Assembly: GCA_937983105.1 (NCBI GenBank)
Contig: CALKAM010000082.1
Span: forward strand, 1-18,715
Origin: Planifilum sp021793745
GTDB lineage: Bacteria > Bacillota > Bacilli > Thermoactinomycetales > DSM-44946
Length of the DNA stretch: 18,715 nt
Reading direction: 5' to 3'
The position numbers were made by a program, and so were the translations under genes. Under the pieces are notes generated by a model, which had not been told where the DNA came from, searched no databases, and saw nothing but the letters and a program-made list of their open reading frames with translations. Shown piece by piece: positions 1 to 6,847 of the stretch. Numbering within the stretch: position 1 is the stretch's first letter; each line of letters begins with the position of its first letter.

Positions 1-2
1 AA

Positions 3-80
3 ATCCTGAAGAAACATGCCAAACGGTATGAGGAGCACAGGGAGACGGGGGCGGAACGCAGGGTCGGAATTTCTGAGTGA
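3..80 (+). CDS. C-terminal end of an upstream gene (partial), product unknown
   Basis: The third frame is open from the window edge and ends at a TGA at 78-80, giving about 25 residues that are highly charged (ILKKHAKRYEEHRE followed by more Arg, Glu and Gly). The other two plus frames stop within 31 bases. A hairpin with a T run begins 15 bases after the stop, which supports a real gene end here. The charged tail would fit the cytoplasmic end of a membrane protein, but the fragment is too short to assign any family. Confidence 0.5.
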   Translation: MLKKHAKRYEEHRETGAERRVGISE

Positions 81-94
81 ATATCCATTCAAAC

Positions 95-121
95 GGGTGC
101 CGGCATGCCGGCCCTTTTTTG
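95..121 (+). terminator. Rho-independent terminator of the upstream gene
   Basis: The perfect palindrome GCCGGCATGCCGGC (99-112) can fold as a 5 bp GC stem around CATG, extended by flanking G and C bases, and runs into CCTTTTTTG. It lies just behind the stop codon at 80, so it most likely ends the upstream transcript. Confidence 0.75.
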
Positions 122-238
122 TTTCGATTGGTGTAAGGCGAGAGGCGGACGGCGCAACCAATGGTGTTCCATATCCTGGTGATGCGAGGCATTTTATTCA
201 CATCTCAAGGCTGGTGCATTTTGAACACTATCTAACTA

Positions 239-269
239 TTGGACATAGAATTCTTTTTGGTTGTATACT
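239..269 (+). promoter_or_regulatory. Possible promoter of the AT-rich membrane protein gene
   Basis: TTGGAC (239-244) and TATACT (264-269) resemble -35 and -10 boxes, but the 19-base spacer is longer than usual. The whole stretch is AT-rich, so chance matches are likely. It is placed correctly for the gene starting at 326. Confidence 0.3.
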
Positions 270-325
270 AATAGAAAATAATATTTAAATATCCATAAAT
301 AAAATTATGTTATGGAGAGAGGGGA

Positions 326-967
326 ATGGTAGAAGTATTATTCCAATTATTCGGATATCAATTACAAAGATTAAAGAAAGAGTATGCATCACTTTTGGGG
401 ATGCTTTTTGCATCTGCTTTTCTTGCTAAATGGTTAGATCCCCATATGTTAAAATACCTTGATAAAGCTTGGACACTTATAGAAAAAAAAGAGTACTTTG
501 AGTCAGCTCCTGAGATTATTTATGTTATCTCATTGGTGGGAGCGGCTTGGGGAACTCTCGGTTGTTATAGTTTCCTTGTTTTGTTATTGTTTGAGAAATT
601 ATCAGGCAATGAAGATTTCATAGCAATGCAAGCATCATTAAATCGATGGATCCAAGGCTACTTTCTAGCTGTTGTTGGATTTTTGATTTTTGCGTTTTTT
701 GAGTTTGACGGGTATTTAATTCGGAGTATAAACTTAGTAAAGGATCATCACACAATATTATTTTTTCCGCTTGTCGGCAGTTGTAAATTGCTTGGGTTGG
801 CTATATTTAACCAGTTTATTCCTCTAAACAATTTTTTGCCTCAAGAGAAAAATGGGAAATGGAGAAGTTTTGTTGTTTTATCATTATATTTGATATTGCT
901 ATATTTACTAATAGATTTTTATCTAAAAATACCCGGTTTGGATGTTTTGAAAAAATACATTCAATAA
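326..967 (+). CDS. Orphan polytopic membrane protein in an AT-rich patch
   Basis: A protein of 213 residues that I do not recognise. About five hydrophobic segments are visible, near residues 22-37, 63-90, 108-128, 143-165 and 180-200. Soluble stretches are rich in Lys/Glu/Asp (LIEKKEYFESAPE near 51-63, PQEKNGKW near 172-179). No signal peptide cleavage site or catalytic motif is seen. The ATG at 326 has GGAG eight bases upstream in a purine-rich run (314-325), so translation looks real. The codons are A/T-ended and Ile, Leu, Phe and Lys are abundant, in strong contrast to the GC-rich neighbours, which suggests recent acquisition. It stands alone: a terminator lies upstream and the next gene is on the other strand. 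Function is unknown; transport or an envelope role is only a guess from topology. Confidence 0.85.
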   Translation: MVEVLFQLFGYQLQRLKKEYASLLGMLFASAFLAKWLDPHMLKYLDKAWTLIEKKEYFESAPEIIYVISLVGAAWGTLGCYSFLVLLLFEKLSGNEDFIAMQASLNRWIQGYFLAVVGFLIFAFFEFDGYLIRSINLVKDHHTILFFPLVGSCKLLGLAIFNQFIPLNNFLPQEKNGKWRSFVVLSLYLILLYLLIDFYLKIPGLDVLKKYIQ

Positions 968-1066
968 TAACCATCTGACGCGTGGCGTGAGAAATTGATT
1001 CTATTGCAGGCTTGCCAAGCTGATCTTCACGGGGGCGAGCCTTGGGTACTTGGAAAAGAAATCGGC

Positions 1067-1078
1067 TGTCCCGGGACA
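1067..1078. repeat. 12 bp perfect palindrome in the intergenic region
   Basis: TGTCCCGGGACA is a perfect 12 bp palindrome lying between the AT-rich gene and the PBP terminator. It has no loop, so it would suit a dimeric DNA-binding protein better than an RNA hairpin. No partner regulator or promoter is evident beside it. Confidence 0.4.
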
Positions 1079-1103
1079 TTTGGATTCGCGGGATAGACTG
1101 CAT

Positions 1104-1132
1104 CAAAAAAAAAGAAGGCCCGCTTTGGGGCC
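1104..1132 (-). terminator. Rho-independent terminator of the PBP gene
   Basis: Read on the minus strand, GGCCC, a six-base loop and GGGCC are followed by TTC and a run of nine T (plus strand A run 1105-1113). It is the last of three hairpins behind the PBP stop codon at 1212. Confidence 0.8.
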
Positions 1133-1192
1133 GACGGGACCGGTTTTCCTCCAAGCTCACCATTTAATGGGGTGAAGGAAAACGGTCCCGTC
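1133..1192 (-). repeat. 60-base near-perfect inverted repeat (strong hairpin) behind the PBP gene
   Basis: The arms GACGGGACCGGTTTTCCT (1133-1150) and AGGAAAACGGTCCCGTC (1176-1192) pair over 17 bp with one unpaired G (1143). After an unpaired CCAAGC (1151-1156), TCACC and GGTGA add five more pairs around a nine-base loop. There is no T run directly after it on either strand, so it is not a simple terminator. In the minus-strand transcript it sits between the stop codon and the terminator at 1104-1132, and could protect the 3' end of the message. Confidence 0.8.
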
Positions 1193-1211
1193 TTAAATTG
1201 CCTGTTTATTT

Positions 1212-3479
1212 TCAGGCCTTCGCGTGGTGAGGGGGGTCATCCCCCGCGTCCTCGTCGTTTCGCCTCATGTTTTCTCCCACATCATTTCCGCCGTCTCCTC
1301 CGGTATTCCCTCCACCGTCACCGCCGTTGCCGCCGCCTCCCCCGGTATCGCCGCCGCTGTCACCGCTGCCGCCGCCTCCTCCGGTATCACCGCCGGTGTT
1401 TCCGCCGCCGTCCCCACCGCTATCACCACCATTGTCGGGGGGTGGGGGAGAGGGGTTACCGCCGGTGTTTCCGTCCCCGGGATTTGGCTGATTAGGTTTG
1501 GAATCGGGCGGTTGTGTTCCCGGACCGGGGGAGGGGGACGATCTTCCCGGATTCGGATCCCAGCCCGGGCTCTTGGAGCCGGGGGAAGAGGGGCTTTTGT
1601 TGGTGGATTTCGGCTCCTCGAAGTGGACTGGCTTCAGTTTGGAGTGAACCTCCGTCATGACCTGGTGGAAGATCTGCGCGGGGTAATCCCCGCCGCTCAA
1701 TCGCACGTGGCTGCCCTTGTCGTTGTATACCATAGTGGCCATCACAAAGCGCGGCGTGTAGCCGACAAACCAGGCTTCCTTGTAGTTTTGGGTCGTTCCC
1801 GTCTTCCCGGCGACTTCCCAGCCGGAAATCCGGGCTTTCTGCCCCGTTCCGCCATCGACCACATGCTTCAGGATTTTCGTCATGACCCGGGCCGTTTGCG
1901 GGCTGAATACCTTTCGCTCTTCCGGTTCCTTTTTCGGTTTGATTTCGTCTCCGTCCCAGGATTCCAGCTTGCGAATGGTGTGGGGGGTGATCATTTTTCC
2001 GTCATTGGCAAAGGTGCTGTAGGCTCCCGCCATCTGAACGGTGTTGACGCCTTCGGTGAGTCCACCCAATGCGAGGGGGGCCAGATAACGGTCTTCCCTT
2101 TTGATGGGCAGTCCCATCTTTTGTGCGTATTCGGCACCGGTTTTTACTCCGACCACTTCATGCAACAGTCGGACGGTCGCGGCGTTCAGGGATTTGGCGG
2201 CCACCGTCCGGAGGGGAACCCAACCCGAAAAAGTTCTCGAGTAGTTTTGCGGCGACCAGCCGTTGACGGTGATCGGCGCATCCAGCACCTGGGAATATTC
2301 CGTGTATCCCTTTTCTTCGACGGCAGGGGCGTATACACTGATCGGTTTGATGGAAGAGCCGGGCTGTTTCGGCAGCAGGGCCCGGTTCAGGTAGCCGCTC
2401 AGATAGTTGCGTCCGCCGCCGACAGCGGCGATTTCACCGGTTTTCGGATCGATGATCGTCGCCCCGGCGTCCAGTCCGGAATGGGATTTGAGAAGGGGAT
2501 GGTTTTTCAATGTGTCTTCCAGGCTCTTTTGGGCCGAGGGGATCAACCCGGTATAAATTTTGTACGCGCCGCTGGTCAGCTCCTGTTCGTCCATCCCGTA
2601 GCGTTCCGCCGCTTCATCGATCACCATATCCACATAGGCTGCATACTCATTGTTCTTCTTGTACTTGGAGAGATATTTCCGGTTAACGCCCAGTCCCTTT
2701 TTCTGATACTTTTTGTTTTGCTCCTTGGTGATCAGTTCGGTATCCTCCATCACATCGAGGATGGTATCCCGCCGATCTTTTGCTTTTTTGGGATGCAGAT
2801 AAGGGTTATAAGATCCCGGTGCTTTGGGGAGACCCGCCAAGAGGGCGATTTCATGGGGTTCCAGCTCTTCTTTGGTGATATCCTTGTCGAAGTAGATTTT
2901 GGCGGCCATTTTGACGCCGCGAACCTGGTTTCCGAGGTAGATGTAATTGAGGTAGGCTTCCAGGATTTCATCCTTGGTGTAATGGCGTTCCAAATTCCAG
3001 GCGATCAACGATTCCTTGAGCTTTCGGCTCAACTCTTTGTCCCGGTTGTTCAGGATGGTGTTCCGGGCGACCTGCATGGTGATGGTTCCGCCGCCCTCCA
3101 CGGCGCCACCGGCCAGGAGGTTGCGAACCGTCGCCCGGCCGATGCTCTTCCAATCGACGCCATTGTGGCTGTAAAATCGTCGATCCTCGACGGCGACAAA
3201 GGTTTGGATCAGCAGGTCGGACTTGATATCCTCCAGTTTGACGTATTCAAAGTGGGTGTCTCCGAGTTGGACCACTTTTTTGTTCTGTTTGTCGTACAAG
3301 GTGGAGGCGAAGGTCATTTTTTTCATCGACTCCAAATCATAGACACCGCCGGTCAGAAAGACGGCGGAGCAGCCTCCGACGATGAGGAGCAGGGTCGTGG
3401 TCAAAACGAGGATCCACCACTTTTTCCCCATGCTCTTCCGCCACAATTTCCACATCAACTGGAATTTTTTCGTCTGCAA
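1212..3479 (-). CDS. Class A penicillin-binding protein (PBP1A family), bifunctional transglycosylase/transpeptidase
   Basis: Polymerises lipid II into glycan strands and cross-links the stem peptides outside the membrane. Residue numbers use the TTG at 3479, chosen because a run of G (AGGGGGGAG) lies at proper distance before it; a frame extension to 3506 and an ATG at 3455 are alternatives. A membrane anchor spans about 22-44. The GT51 domain shows VEDRRFYSHNGVD (catalytic Glu98), GGGTITMQVARN, the RKLKE motif (Glu156) and LLAGLPKAPGSYNP. The transpeptidase domain has SSIK (Ser375 to Lys378), SLN (430-432) and KTGT (559-562), so both activities look intact. From about residue 621 the protein continues as about 135 residues of Pro/Ser and then Gly/Asp/Asn low complexity. 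IVGGC near residues 33-37 weakly resembles a lipobox, but a signal anchor is the usual arrangement. Single-gene transcript with its own terminator. Confidence 0.95.
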   Translation of the reverse strand: MQTKKFQLMWKLWRKSMGKKWWILVLTTTLLLIVGGCSAVFLTGGVYDLESMKKMTFASTLYDKQNKKVVQLGDTHFEYVKLEDIKSDLLIQTFVAVEDRRFYSHNGVDWKSIGRATVRNLLAGGAVEGGGTITMQVARNTILNNRDKELSRKLKESLIAWNLERHYTKDEILEAYLNYIYLGNQVRGVKMAAKIYFDKDITKEELEPHEIALLAGLPKAPGSYNPYLHPKKAKDRRDTILDVMEDTELITKEQNKKYQKKGLGVNRKYLSKYKKNNEYAAYVDMVIDEAAERYGMDEQELTSGAYKIYTGLIPSAQKSLEDTLKNHPLLKSHSGLDAGATIIDPKTGEIAAVGGGRNYLSGYLNRALLPKQPGSSIKPISVYAPAVEEKGYTEYSQVLDAPITVNGWSPQNYSRTFSGWVPLRTVAAKSLNAATVRLLHEVVGVKTGAEYAQKMGLPIKREDRYLAPLALGGLTEGVNTVQMAGAYSTFANDGKMITPHTIRKLESWDGDEIKPKKEPEERKVFSPQTARVMTKILKHVVDGGTGQKARISGWEVAGKTGTTQNYKEAWFVGYTPRFVMATMVYNDKGSHVRLSGGDYPAQIFHQVMTEVHSKLKPVHFEEPKSTNKSPSSPGSKSPGWDPNPGRSSPSPGPGTQPPDSKPNQPNPGDGNTGGNPSPPPPDNGGDSGGDGGGNTGGDTGGGGGSGDSGGDTGGGGGNGGDGGGNTGGDGGNDVGENMRRNDEDAGDDPPHHAKA
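1283..1490 (-). repeat. Imprecise GC-rich repeats coding the Gly-rich tail of the PBP
   Basis: Degenerate units built on GGCGG, GGAAACACCGGCGG and GATACCGG recur several times on the coding strand. They code for runs of Gly broken by Asp, Asn, Ser and Thr (for example GGGNTGGDTGGGGG). Such tracts expand and contract easily, so tail length may differ between strains. Confidence 0.7.
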
Positions 3480-3891
3480 ACAGCTCCCCCCTTTCGGTTC
3501 CCCCAAAAAAACCCCATACCTCTATCTGTATACGGCAGAAGAGATCCCCCTGTGCCGGACAATAAAACCCATGCGTTGCGAGATACGCATGGGCTTTGCG
3601 GTCATACCATCCTACCCTCCAACCCCCCACTTCTCGTCTGCACATCGTTCGATGAAAACGGGTTCCATCAAGAATTGTATGTGATCGGGAGGTTTTCATC
3701 CCTCGAGCAGGCGCTTGAGAAGGTTTTTTGTCATTGGAGCATGTATGCAAAGGATCCATACGGTTTGCAACGACCCGAAGTGACATAGGCGCGGTTTTCC
3801 CCAACGGCTTCCGATAAAGGCCGGATGCCCCCTATCTGTTAATTCTACCCAAAATCTGGCGAAAAGCAAGGGGATGGATCTGGAGAAGGTT
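3480..3891. other. Intergenic region between the dehydrogenase and PBP genes
   Basis: It must contain the PBP promoter (minus strand), but no convincing -35/-10 pair was found. It contains the terminator-like hairpin at 3569-3594. The plus strand carries an open frame ending at 3788 whose last 50 or so codons look protein-like but lack a good start. No gene was called here. Confidence 0.6.
3562..3594 (-). terminator. Terminator-like hairpin upstream of the PBP gene
   Basis: CCCATGCGT (3569-3577) and ACGCATGGG (3586-3594) form a perfect 9 bp stem with an eight-base loop. On the minus strand the stem is followed by TTTTATTG, which suits termination of transcripts coming from the dehydrogenase gene about 300 bases upstream. 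It would insulate the PBP promoter. Confidence 0.65.
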
Positions 3892-4977
3892 TTAATACCC
3901 TTGCAGGGTCGTCCAAACTTCCAGTTTGGTTTGCACCTTCTGAATCACTTCGTCGGTGAACTCGGTGGTGGTGGCGCTGCCTCCCAGATCGGCGGTTTGC
4001 GTGCCTTCCCGAACCGCCTCGATGGTCGATTCATAGATGGCCCGGGATGCGGCGGATGCCTTGGGGTCGTTGAAATAGGTGAGCAGGGAAGCGGCGGCCA
4101 AAATCATCGCCATCGGATTGGCGATGTTCTTGCCGAACAGCGTCGGTGCCGTTCCGTGGGGGGCTTCGGCCATCACTACCTGCGGGTTGAAATCCTCATC
4201 GAAGCTGAGCAGGATCGATTCGGCGCCGGCGATGGAACCGAACAACTGCAGGACCAAATCGCTCAAGCAGTCCCCGTCCCGGTTGAGGGCCGGGATCACC
4301 ATCGGTTCGCCCGAGCTGTTCAGGAGCAGGGCGTAGGTGGCGTCGATCAGCTGCGGCTCGTAGGGCACTTCGGGATACCGCTTGCTGGCGGCGTCCATTT
4401 CTTCCTTCAGCATCCCTTCGTAGACGGGGCTGACGGTAAATTTGGGACCGCCGAACACTTTGGCGTTCATCTTCTTGGCGTGCTGAAAGGCGAATTCCGC
4501 CACGGCGCGGCACGTTTTCCGATCGATCCGTTCCGTGCGGTATGCCACTTCATCCACGCCTTCCCCTTCGCGCCACTCTTCGGCGCCGTAGGCGTCTCCC
4601 ACCGCCATCCGGATGACGGAGATGGGGGCGTAGGTGCCGGCCACCGGCCGCACCCCGGGAATCCGCCGTCCGGTGCGGACGATCACCTTGCCGTCGATCT
4701 CCCGGCGCAGGATGGCGTTGGGGCTGCCCACATCCCCCTTTTCCTCCGGCGTGATGGTGGCCGCCTTGAGGCCGAAGCCGGCTTCCTTCATCGCCTTGGC
4801 CGCCTCATACACCACCTGGTTCTTGGTTTTTCGCCGGTTTTCCAGGCTGAGGTCGAAGGTTTGGAAATCGATTTCAAATTGGATGACATCGGGATGAAGC
4901 ACCCGAAGGGCCTCCTCCAGGAGCTCCTGCCCGGTTTGGTCACCTTTCATCACTACGACGGTTTTTCGCTCTGCCAA
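3892..4977 (-). CDS. Isocitrate/isopropylmalate dehydrogenase family protein (divergent member)
   Basis: Predicted NAD(P)-dependent decarboxylating dehydrogenase of a 2-hydroxy acid, 361 residues, cytosolic. Family marks: GDQTG near residue 12 where the family usually has GDGIG; GSPNAILRR (84-92) in the substrate-binding region; a conserved Tyr at 146 in VAYRTER; Lys179 in GGPK; GDCLSD (235-240) supplying metal-binding Asp; HGTAP (274-278) and GKNIANP (282-288) of the cofactor site; and DLGGSATTTEF near the end. The pocket differs enough that isocitrate, isopropylmalate or homoisocitrate cannot be chosen. No leucine or TCA genes lie beside it. The TTG at 4977 is preferred because GAGGTG stands seven bases before it; the TTG at 4983 is too close to that site. 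It is divergent from the copper oxidase gene. Confidence 0.9.
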   Translation of the reverse strand: MAERKTVVVMKGDQTGQELLEEALRVLHPDVIQFEIDFQTFDLSLENRRKTKNQVVYEAAKAMKEAGFGLKAATITPEEKGDVGSPNAILRREIDGKVIVRTGRRIPGVRPVAGTYAPISVIRMAVGDAYGAEEWREGEGVDEVAYRTERIDRKTCRAVAEFAFQHAKKMNAKVFGGPKFTVSPVYEGMLKEEMDAASKRYPEVPYEPQLIDATYALLLNSSGEPMVIPALNRDGDCLSDLVLQLFGSIAGAESILLSFDEDFNPQVVMAEAPHGTAPTLFGKNIANPMAMILAAASLLTYFNDPKASAASRAIYESTIEAVREGTQTADLGGSATTTEFTDEVIQKVQTKLEVWTTLQGY

Positions 4978-4998
4978 CGTCAATCACCTCAACTACTA

Positions 4999-5028
4999 AT
5001 GCTACCCCCAAACGGTGATGGGAATCAA
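4999..5028 (-). promoter_or_regulatory. Possible promoter of the dehydrogenase gene
   Basis: On the minus strand TTGATT (5023-5028) and TAGCAT (4999-5004) are separated by 18 bases. Transcription would start around 4992, leaving a short leader with GAGGTG before the start codon. The proximal copy of a direct repeat lies in the spacer. Confidence 0.4.
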
Positions 5029-5046
5029 GCAAAACTGTGATGGGAA
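5011..5046. repeat. Direct repeat pair in the divergent promoter region
   Basis: AACGGTGATGGGAA (5011-5024) and AACTGTGATGGGAA (5033-5046) match at 13 of 14 bases and are 22 bases apart, about two helical turns. One copy lies in the proposed promoter spacer and one just upstream, as for a regulator operator. No regulator gene is adjacent. Confidence 0.5.
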
Positions 5047-5165
5047 CATCCCCCCTGCCGCCTAAGCGAAAGTCCAATTTTTCCCGGATGGTTCCGTGTC
5101 CGTTTCTCCGGAGGCGGATGACGAATGAATTGGAAGGAAAAACGATGTAGAAAGGAGCGGTTGGA

Positions 5166-6722
5166 ATGTTGTTGCAGAAGGCTCTCACGCCCTTTGTCGA
5201 TCCGCTTCCGGTGCCGGGAGTCTTAAAACCGGTCGCCCGCAGACCCGATTTCACCTTTTACGTGGTTCGCATGATGGAAGCCTTCCAAAAGCTGCATCGC
5301 GATCTCCCGCCTACCCGGATTTGGGGATATGAAGGGAAATACCCAGGGCCCACCATTGAAGTGAGGAGGAACGAACCGGTTCGGGTGCTATGGCTGAATC
5401 AGCTTCCCGACAGACATCTCCTTCCGGTCGATAAAACCATTCACGGAGCTCGTGGAAACCCGGAAGTAAGGACGGTCGTCCATGCCCATGGGGTAGTGTC
5501 CCCTCCGGACAGCGACGGTCATCCCGATGCTTGGTTCACCCGCGGGTTCAGGGAAACCGGTCCCTTTTTTCAACGAAGAATTTACCGATATCCCAACACA
5601 CAGCGGCCGGCGACACTCTGGTATCACGATCACGCCCTCGGTATTACCCGGCTCAATGTTTATGCCGGTCTGGCGGGATTTTATTTGATTAGGGACCAAC
5701 AGGAGTTGTCTCTCAATCTTCCTGCGGGAAAATATGAAATCCCCCTGGTCATTCAGGATCGGTCCTTTAACCGGGACGGCTCCCTTTTCTATCCGAGTCG
5801 GCCGCAAACCGCCCCCCGCCGGATTCCCTATCCCTCCATCGTCCCGGAGTTTTTCGGCGATACGATTCTGGTGAACGGAAAAGTTTGGCCCTTTTTGCAT
5901 GTGGAGCCTCGGAAGTACCGGTTCCGGCTGCTGAACGGTTCCAACTCCCGTTTTTTCACCCTGCGTCTCAGCTCCGGCCAGCCCTTCATCCTGATCGGGA
6001 CCGACGGGGGGTTGCTGTCGCGTCCCATCCGGGTCCGATCGCTGACACTGGCGCCCGCCGAGCGTGCCGATGTGCTCCTCGACTTCTCCAACTTCAAGGG
6101 AAAAACCATCACGATGACCAACAGCGCCCCGGCTCCCTTTCCGGACGGTGACCCCGTTGACCCCCGGACGACGGGGCTGGTCATGCAATTTCGGGTCCAT
6201 CGTCCCCTGAGCTCCCGGGATACCAGTTCCATTCCCGAGCGGTTGAGTGTGCTGCCGCCCACTCCGCTGAACCGGGTCAATCGGGTGCGGAATCTTTCTC
6301 TGGTAGAGAGCACCGACCGCTTCGGGCGGTTAATGTTATTGTTGGAAAACCGAAGATGGTCCGCCCCCATCACAACTCGGCCGCGTCTGGGAAGTCTCGA
6401 ACTGTGGCAGTTGATCAATACCACCCCGGACACCCATCCGATCCATCTCCACGAGGTTCATTTTCGCGTCTTGAATCGCCAGCCCTTTGATGTGAATCAT
6501 TTCAACCGGACCGGGAAACTTCGGTTCACCGGCGCTCCGGTGCCCCCGTCCCCCAGCGAGCGGGGCTTGAAGGACACGGTCCGTGCCAATCCCGGCCAGG
6601 TGACGCGGATCATTCCGCACTTCGGACTCACTTCTTTCACCGGAGAGTTCGTCTGGCACTGTCACATCCTGGAGCACGAGGATTGGGAAATGATGCGACC
6701 CTACCGGATCGTGAAGGGATAA
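5166..6722 (+). CDS. CotA-like multicopper oxidase (spore coat laccase type)
   Basis: Oxidises phenolic or bilirubin-like substrates and reduces oxygen to water. The 518-residue length matches Bacillus CotA (about 513). All copper ligands are visible: HAHG (His106, His108), YHDHALGITRLNVYAG (His154, His156), HPIHLHE (His424, His427, His429) and HCHILEHEDWEMM (His498, Cys499, His500, His504, axial Met509). The second motif is almost identical to that of CotA. No signal peptide is present, as in CotA, which is made in the mother cell and assembled on the spore. The ATG at 5166 has AAGGAG eight bases before it. It is a single gene, divergent from the dehydrogenase. No clear SigK-type promoter was identified, so the sporulation role rests on family membership. 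Recognised as CotA-like; the exact substrate is not known. Confidence 0.95.
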   Translation: MLLQKALTPFVDPLPVPGVLKPVARRPDFTFYVVRMMEAFQKLHRDLPPTRIWGYEGKYPGPTIEVRRNEPVRVLWLNQLPDRHLLPVDKTIHGARGNPEVRTVVHAHGVVSPPDSDGHPDAWFTRGFRETGPFFQRRIYRYPNTQRPATLWYHDHALGITRLNVYAGLAGFYLIRDQQELSLNLPAGKYEIPLVIQDRSFNRDGSLFYPSRPQTAPRRIPYPSIVPEFFGDTILVNGKVWPFLHVEPRKYRFRLLNGSNSRFFTLRLSSGQPFILIGTDGGLLSRPIRVRSLTLAPAERADVLLDFSNFKGKTITMTNSAPAPFPDGDPVDPRTTGLVMQFRVHRPLSSRDTSSIPERLSVLPPTPLNRVNRVRNLSLVESTDRFGRLMLLLENRRWSAPITTRPRLGSLELWQLINTTPDTHPIHLHEVHFRVLNRQPFDVNHFNRTGKLRFTGAPVPPSPSERGLKDTVRANPGQVTRIIPHFGLTSFTGEFVWHCHILEHEDWEMMRPYRIVKG

Positions 6723-6761
6723 CCCGGGGGTGGGACCGGACGAAATCCGACAAAATTTCCT

Positions 6762-6784
6762 GGGGGCGCAGGATGCCTCCTTTT
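6762..6784 (+). terminator. Possible terminator of the copper oxidase gene
   Basis: GGGGGC (6762-6767) can pair with GCCTCC (6775-6780) with one G-U pair, followed by only four T. It overlaps the proposed -35 box of the next gene, so it is a weak call. Confidence 0.4.
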
Positions 6785-6809
6785 ACGGGATCCAGCGGGG
6801 AGTTATAAT
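6781..6809 (+). promoter_or_regulatory. Promoter of the NagZ-type gene
   Basis: A perfect -10 box TATAAT (6804-6809) stands 17 bases after TTTTAC (6781-6786), a poor -35 match. It lies 39 bases before the GTG start. Confidence 0.6.
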
Positions 6810-6847
6810 GGGGAACAAAAGGGGAGCTTGAAAAAAGGAGTGGTTGA

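Noticed and set aside
1283..1490. Repeated units that could be taken for a CRISPR array or minisatellite locus
   Set aside because: Units are degenerate, in frame and encode the Gly-rich PBP tail; there are no unique spacers.
1224..3788. Very long plus-strand open frame (over 850 codons) opposite the PBP gene
   Set aside because: It mirrors the PBP coding strand. GC-rich third positions keep the opposite frame open, and its translation is Gly/Phe/Arg/Val-rich without domains. The PBP reading has complete catalytic motifs.
3874..5040. Plus-strand open frame of 388 codons opposite the dehydrogenase
   Set aside because: The His/Gly/Phe-rich translation has no domain pattern, whereas the minus strand encodes clear dehydrogenase motifs.
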